Shown here piece by piece: positions 14,779 through 17,901 of a stretch of 17,901 nucleotides of DNA (positions are counted from its first letter, which is position 1; every line of letters begins with the position of its first letter). The DNA is from JAILLW01 sp045640905 (GTDB lineage Bacteria > Bacillota > Clostridia > Lachnospirales > Lachnospiraceae): NCBI GenBank assembly GCA_045640905.1, contig JAZUFW010000055.1, positions 1 through 17,901 on the forward strand, given 5' to 3'. The notes below the pieces were generated by a model. That model was given only the letters and a program-made list of their open reading frames with translations. It was not told the DNA's origin and made no database searches. Position numbers and translations under genes: made by a program.

Positions 14779-17499
14779 TCTCACCAAATTTCTCATTGTT
14801 TCAAATAAAATTTTAACGTCTATCGGCTTTGCCACATGCCCGTTCATGCCTATTGACAGTGATTTCTGAACATCCTCTTCAAAGGCATTGGCAGACAGAG
14901 CAATAACCACAGCCTTATCTCCGTCGGGCAGTGCGCGGATTGCCTTTGTAGCCTCATATCCATCCATGACCGGCATCTGAATATCCATCAGAATAAAGTC
15001 ATAGTAATCTATGCCTTTTCCCTTGACCTTTTTCAAGGCAAACTCGCCGTCTTCTGCGGTATCCACCACTAGTCCCGCTTCTTCAAGAATCTCAGTTGCA
15101 ATCTCACGGTTCATCTCGTTGTCCTCAACAAGAAGGACTTTCTTTTCAGCCAAAGTGAACTCTTTCTTACTAATATCAACAGGCTTGTTATCTTCTATGT
15201 ATTTTTTGATCGTATCCTCATCCATAACACGCATGGGCATTTCAACAGTAAATATTGAGCCCTCGTTTTGTTTACTCTTTACGCTTATGGTGCCGCCTGC
15301 AAGTTCAACAATATTTTTGACGATGGATAACCCCAGTCCGACACCTTGCTGCTTTGAAACAGTTGACGTTTTTTCTCTCGAAAATGCTTCAAACAGGTGC
15401 TCTTGAAACTCTTCACTCATGCCTATGCCGTTATCCTCAATCTCAAATCGAAAGGCTGTCATTCCGTCAGTCACAGGGCTTATCTGATTAACTCTAAAAC
15501 GAACCTTTCCACCTTCGGGAGTATATTTTATGGCGTTAGAAGTCAGGTTAATCAGGACCTCATTGGCATGAAGTTCATCAAGGTATACATACGGATTGGC
15601 AATATCCCCGATTTCGGTCTTAAAGTCAATGCTCGTCGGTATCGCCAACGAATTGCTCATATTGTCCACACCCTTAACCACCTTAAGGATATCTGAAGGT
15701 TCCTTGGTTATTTCCAGTTTGCCGGATTCAATGCGGCTCATCTCGAGGACATCGTTTATCAAATTCAATAAGTGGCCGCCGGCAGTCTTGATTTTTTCAA
15801 GACTTTCGTCCACTCTTTCTTGATCATCGCGATGTTTAAGAGCAACGTCCGTATAGCCTAAAATAGCATTCATCGGTGTACGTATGTCATGAGACATATT
15901 AAACAGGAAGGAAGTTTTGGCACGGTTAGCAGCCTCTGCGGCATATCTGGCTTTTTCCAGTTCCTGTCGGTCTTTCATTTCCTTTCGAACTTCGGCATCT
16001 ACATCCTTCATTCCGGCAACAGCACCGGAAAGATTGCCATTCGAATCTCTTAACGGGACAAAGCACAACTGGTAGTAAAGATAGTCTTCATCACTTACCA
16101 CAATTCGGAAATTGACAATATGTGCCCTATTTTCATTAAATGTTTGCAATACCTTTTCTCTTCTGGTTTCCGTATGAAATTGCTCACGATCATCCGGATG
16201 AACAAAGCGCATCATCAAATCCAATTTTTTATGATAAATCTCTTCATTCGCGGTCTCTTCATCGATTAATGCCGACAAACGTTCAGTCAGACGTCCGTGA
16301 ATCATCACCCTGTCATCGTGCTTATCGTCATTTGTAACTTCAATGATGGTAATACTGTCATATTCCGTTGCAAGTGCATGCATGTAAGCATCTTCTCGCA
16401 TCTTCTGTTCCACAACGGCTGAAATATCTTTTACATTTGTATAAGCTATTACATCCCCGTCCTGATTACGTATCATGGCAACATTTCGGCGCAGCCAGGC
16501 ATGATTTCCCGAAAGGGTTATCGCTTCATAGTCATACGTCACTTCCGTGATTCCCTTTTCAAATAAATCAAGCAGTCGTTTTGTATCTGTGCTTTCCAAA
16601 AAACTGTCATTGTTTCCCGTTATATATTTTTCATTGCACGCTTTTTGGTAACGGCTGTAACTGCACGGAAGCTCGAGTTCAATCATGTCCTCAAGCAAAA
16701 TTTCATTTCCTTCATCATCCTTCCAAACACCATAATACAATTCGTCCTCGCTCAGATTAGCCTCCAGCGCAATCATTGCATCAGACAGAATTGCCTGCTT
16801 ATAGTTAGCAAGCTGATTAGCAGCTTCATCCTGTTCATCACCAACAACATAAACGTGCAAAACACAGCTTCCGATCAAACATCCGAGCGCGTAAAACGGA
16901 AGAAGCGGATACTTTTCCTGGAAAATTATAGCTATGAGCATAATAAGGCTGAAGAAAAATATGGCCAGATGACGTCTTCTTCTCGTCCCTTCGGTTTTAA
17001 GAGCATCCAATAAAGTAACCAAACTCGAAAAAGCGAACATCGCAATCTGCACCCACAGTGCGATATAACGAACAGGGCCGGCCACATAGGCATCACTGTC
17101 GTCAAACCAGAAGAACCACGGCTTGAAAAAGTTAACGATAAGGAAGATTATTTCGAGTAAAAAGAAAACTTTTCCGAACATAGTGAAGAACCGACCTTTC
17201 CAGTCCTTCATTCCCAGGTATTCCACGAAATACATATAGAAACATACTATGATTAAGGACATTGCGACATAGTATACGGTAGTATCAATAAACAACAGCG
17301 GAATCCAATTAAGTCCCGCCAAAATTCCCCACAAGGTATCGGTTATATAATAAGCGAGCATTGAAATCATCAACATACGATAAATTCTGCCGGTCTTTCG
17401 CTCATTATTGATTTCCGACACAAACATCACCTTAAAAGCAATGATGAGTTGTACCGCAATTGCAATAAATCCTATTACCGAATATGAATAATCCTGCAT
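14776..17499 (-). CDS. Hybrid sensor histidine kinase with seven membrane helices and PAS-like domains, 907 aa
   Basis: The N-terminal 220 residues contain about seven hydrophobic helices with short loops, a membrane sensor module. Residues about 230-500 hold two PAS-like segments (YDYEAITLSGNHAWLRRN and the NFRIVVSDEDYLYYQLCF region). HisKA has SFLFNMSHDIRTP with H537. The ATPase has N655 (SNAIKY), DNGIG (689-693) and GVGLGLS (719-725). The receiver (about 788-905) has phospho-acceptor D839 (ILMDIQMPVMDG) and K891. No HPt or DNA-binding output is present. I chose the ATG at 17499 because GGGGAAGGA lies eight bases upstream. The frame is open to a GTG at 17562, but that extension lacks a ribosome site and overlaps the likely promoter. 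The ligand is unknown. Confidence 0.92.
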   Translation of the reverse strand: MQDYSYSVIGFIAIAVQLIIAFKVMFVSEINNERKTGRIYRMLMISMLAYYITDTLWGILAGLNWIPLLFIDTTVYYVAMSLIIVCFYMYFVEYLGMKDWKGRFFTMFGKVFFLLEIIFLIVNFFKPWFFWFDDSDAYVAGPVRYIALWVQIAMFAFSSLVTLLDALKTEGTRRRRHLAIFFFSLIMLIAIIFQEKYPLLPFYALGCLIGSCVLHVYVVGDEQDEAANQLANYKQAILSDAMIALEANLSEDELYYGVWKDDEGNEILLEDMIELELPCSYSRYQKACNEKYITGNNDSFLESTDTKRLLDLFEKGITEVTYDYEAITLSGNHAWLRRNVAMIRNQDGDVIAYTNVKDISAVVEQKMREDAYMHALATEYDSITIIEVTNDDKHDDRVMIHGRLTERLSALIDEETANEEIYHKKLDLMMRFVHPDDREQFHTETRREKVLQTFNENRAHIVNFRIVVSDEDYLYYQLCFVPLRDSNGNLSGAVAGMKDVDAEVRKEMKDRQELEKARYAAEAANRAKTSFLFNMSHDIRTPMNAILGYTDVALKHRDDQERVDESLEKIKTAGGHLLNLINDVLEMSRIESGKLEITKEPSDILKVVKGVDNMSNSLAIPTSIDFKTEIGDIANPYVYLDELHANEVLINLTSNAIKYTPEGGKVRFRVNQISPVTDGMTAFRFEIEDNGIGMSEEFQEHLFEAFSREKTSTVSKQQGVGLGLSIVKNIVELAGGTISVKSKQNEGSIFTVEMPMRVMDEDTIKKYIEDNKPVDISKKEFTLAEKKVLLVEDNEMNREIATEILEEAGLVVDTAEDGEFALKKVKGKGIDYYDFILMDIQMPVMDGYEATKAIRALPDGDKAVVIALSANAFEEDVQKSLSIGMNGHVAKPIDVKILFETMRNLVR

Positions 17500-17541
17500 A
17501 GCAAATGTCCTTCCCCTCTGCAATATGATACCTATATTTAA

Positions 17542-17570
17542 ATAATAATTTGTGAACTCCACAGATGCAA
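17542..17570 (-). promoter_or_regulatory. Probable promoter of the 907-aa sensor kinase
   Basis: On the minus strand TTGCAT (17570-17565) and TATTAT (17547-17542) are separated by 17 bp. Transcription would begin near 17535, inside the longer open frame, which supports the ATG at 17499 as the true start. Confidence 0.5.
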
Positions 17571-17579
17571 TATAAAGTT

Positions 17580-17624
17580 AGGGACGGTCCTTATTCCACA
17601 AGGATGTGCACTTTGTCCCGTCCC
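17580..17624. repeat. Dispersed REP-like repeat, copy B
   Basis: The first 35 bp match copy A at 14071-14105 in the same orientation. This copy is more complete: GGGACGG (17581-17587) and CCGTCCC (17618-17624) form an outer stem, and TCCTT/AAGGA (17588-17592/17600-17604) an inner one. The fold suggests a small palindromic dispersed element. Confidence 0.7.
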
Positions 17625-17642
17625 GTCTTCGCCTACAATCAA

Positions 17643-17668
17643 AAAGGACATCCGAAAGGATGTCCTTT
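17643..17668 (-). terminator. Intrinsic terminator of the right-edge gene
   Basis: AAAGGACATCC (17643-17653) and GGATGTCCTTT (17658-17668) form a perfect 11-bp stem around a four-base loop. The T-run follows on the minus strand. It lies about 50 bp beyond the stop codon of the partial gene at 17721. Confidence 0.88.
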
Positions 17669-17690
17669 AAACAATATGTATATGGGAAAA

Positions 17691-17720
17691 TGAACCCCTA
17701 ACTCCGTCCCCAGGGGGTCA
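17691..17720. repeat. Hairpin containing a CCGTCCC core
   Basis: TGAACCCCT (17691-17699) pairs with AGGGGGTCA (17712-17720) with one mismatch. The 12-nt loop contains CCGTCCC (17704-17710), the complement of the GGGACGG core in the repeat at 17580. It sits just downstream of the partial gene. It may be a second REP-like element or part of the same composite. Confidence 0.5.
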
Positions 17721-17901
17721 TTAAAACACTATATCATATCTGGTCCCATGTGAAAATAAGACGCCCTCTGTAAGATTAATCTTTAATATGATAGTATTTT
17801 CATCATCAAAATTATTATGCCCATTATCAATCCATTCTGCAAAAACGGCTTTCATTTTTTCTGCAACAGCTTTATTTTCTTCTTTTCCAAAGTATCCCAA
17901 A
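17721..17901 (-). CDS. C-terminal end of an unrecognised gene (partial)
   Basis: An open minus-strand frame runs off the right edge and ends at TAA (17721-17723), giving the last 59 residues. They begin LGYFGKEENKAVAEKM and end SHGTRYDIVF. The stretch is soluble, mixed charged and hydrophobic, with a likely helix (AVAEKMKAVFAEWIDN) followed by strands. Codon use matches its neighbours, and an intrinsic terminator follows. I do not recognise the family, and the N-terminal part lies outside the window. Confidence 0.65.
   Translation of the reverse strand, partial: LGYFGKEENKAVAEKMKAVFAEWIDNGHNNFDDENTIILKINLTEGVLFSHGTRYDIVF

Noticed and set aside
11010..17499. Defence system or biosynthetic cluster in the signalling block
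   Set aside because: The genes are two sensor kinases, a Nudix hydrolase and a small P-loop kinase. None carries a nuclease, effector or synthase domain, and they do not form one compact operon.
17500..17562. 21-residue GTG-started extension of the 907-aa sensor kinase
   Set aside because: The internal ATG at 17499 has a far better ribosome binding site, and a likely promoter overlaps the extension.

Overview
This is chromosomal DNA from a low-to-moderate GC Gram-positive anaerobe. The dgt-dnaG-rpoD-trmK gene order, a sigma-A tail typical of Clostridia, strong AGGAGG-type ribosome binding sites, an iron-dependent alcohol dehydrogenase and large membrane-bound hybrid sensor kinases together suggest Lachnospiraceae (a Butyrivibrio-like rumen or gut bacterium). 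This assignment is inference from gene content; there is no rRNA in the window.

Left edge (1-750): no credible gene. It holds a dense set of inverted repeats and hairpins. A 356-bp unit (274-629) has imperfect 60-bp inverted arms enclosing at least six smaller hairpins. Several loops match stable RNA tetraloops only when read on the + strand. This is the most unusual part of the window and could be a structured RNA or a MITE-like palindromic element.

Core block (751-9603, all minus strand; transcription runs right to left): rlmH, a DUF3298-like lipoprotein, dgt, dnaG, rpoD, trmK and a TGS-domain nucleoside kinase. From dgt to the kinase, genes overlap or lie within about 10 bp, forming a macromolecular-synthesis operon: dNTP hydrolysis, primase, housekeeping sigma factor, tRNA m1A22 methylation and a nucleoside kinase. 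A hairpin with a U-run lies directly on the dgt ribosome binding site, between the lipoprotein and dgt, and could be a terminator, an attenuator or a translational gate.

Metabolic gene (9740-10912, plus strand): an iron-containing (butanol-type) alcohol dehydrogenase, divergent from rlmH, with an extended -10 promoter and a strong terminator.

Signalling and accessory block (11010-17499, minus strand): a 792-aa hybrid histidine kinase with an extracellular domain and seven-helix membrane module, a Nudix hydrolase, a small P-loop kinase and a 907-aa hybrid histidine kinase with seven membrane helices and PAS-like regions. No separate HPt or output regulator is present. Two copies of a 35-bp repeat (14071-14105 and 17580-17614) bracket the P-loop kinase and second sensor.

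Right edge: the last 59 codons of an unrecognised minus-strand gene (17721 to beyond 17901), followed by its terminator.

Most of the window is ordinary core genome. The items worth following are the 1-750 structured region, the dgt leader hairpin, an apparent insertion in the sigma factor and the paired flanking repeats.
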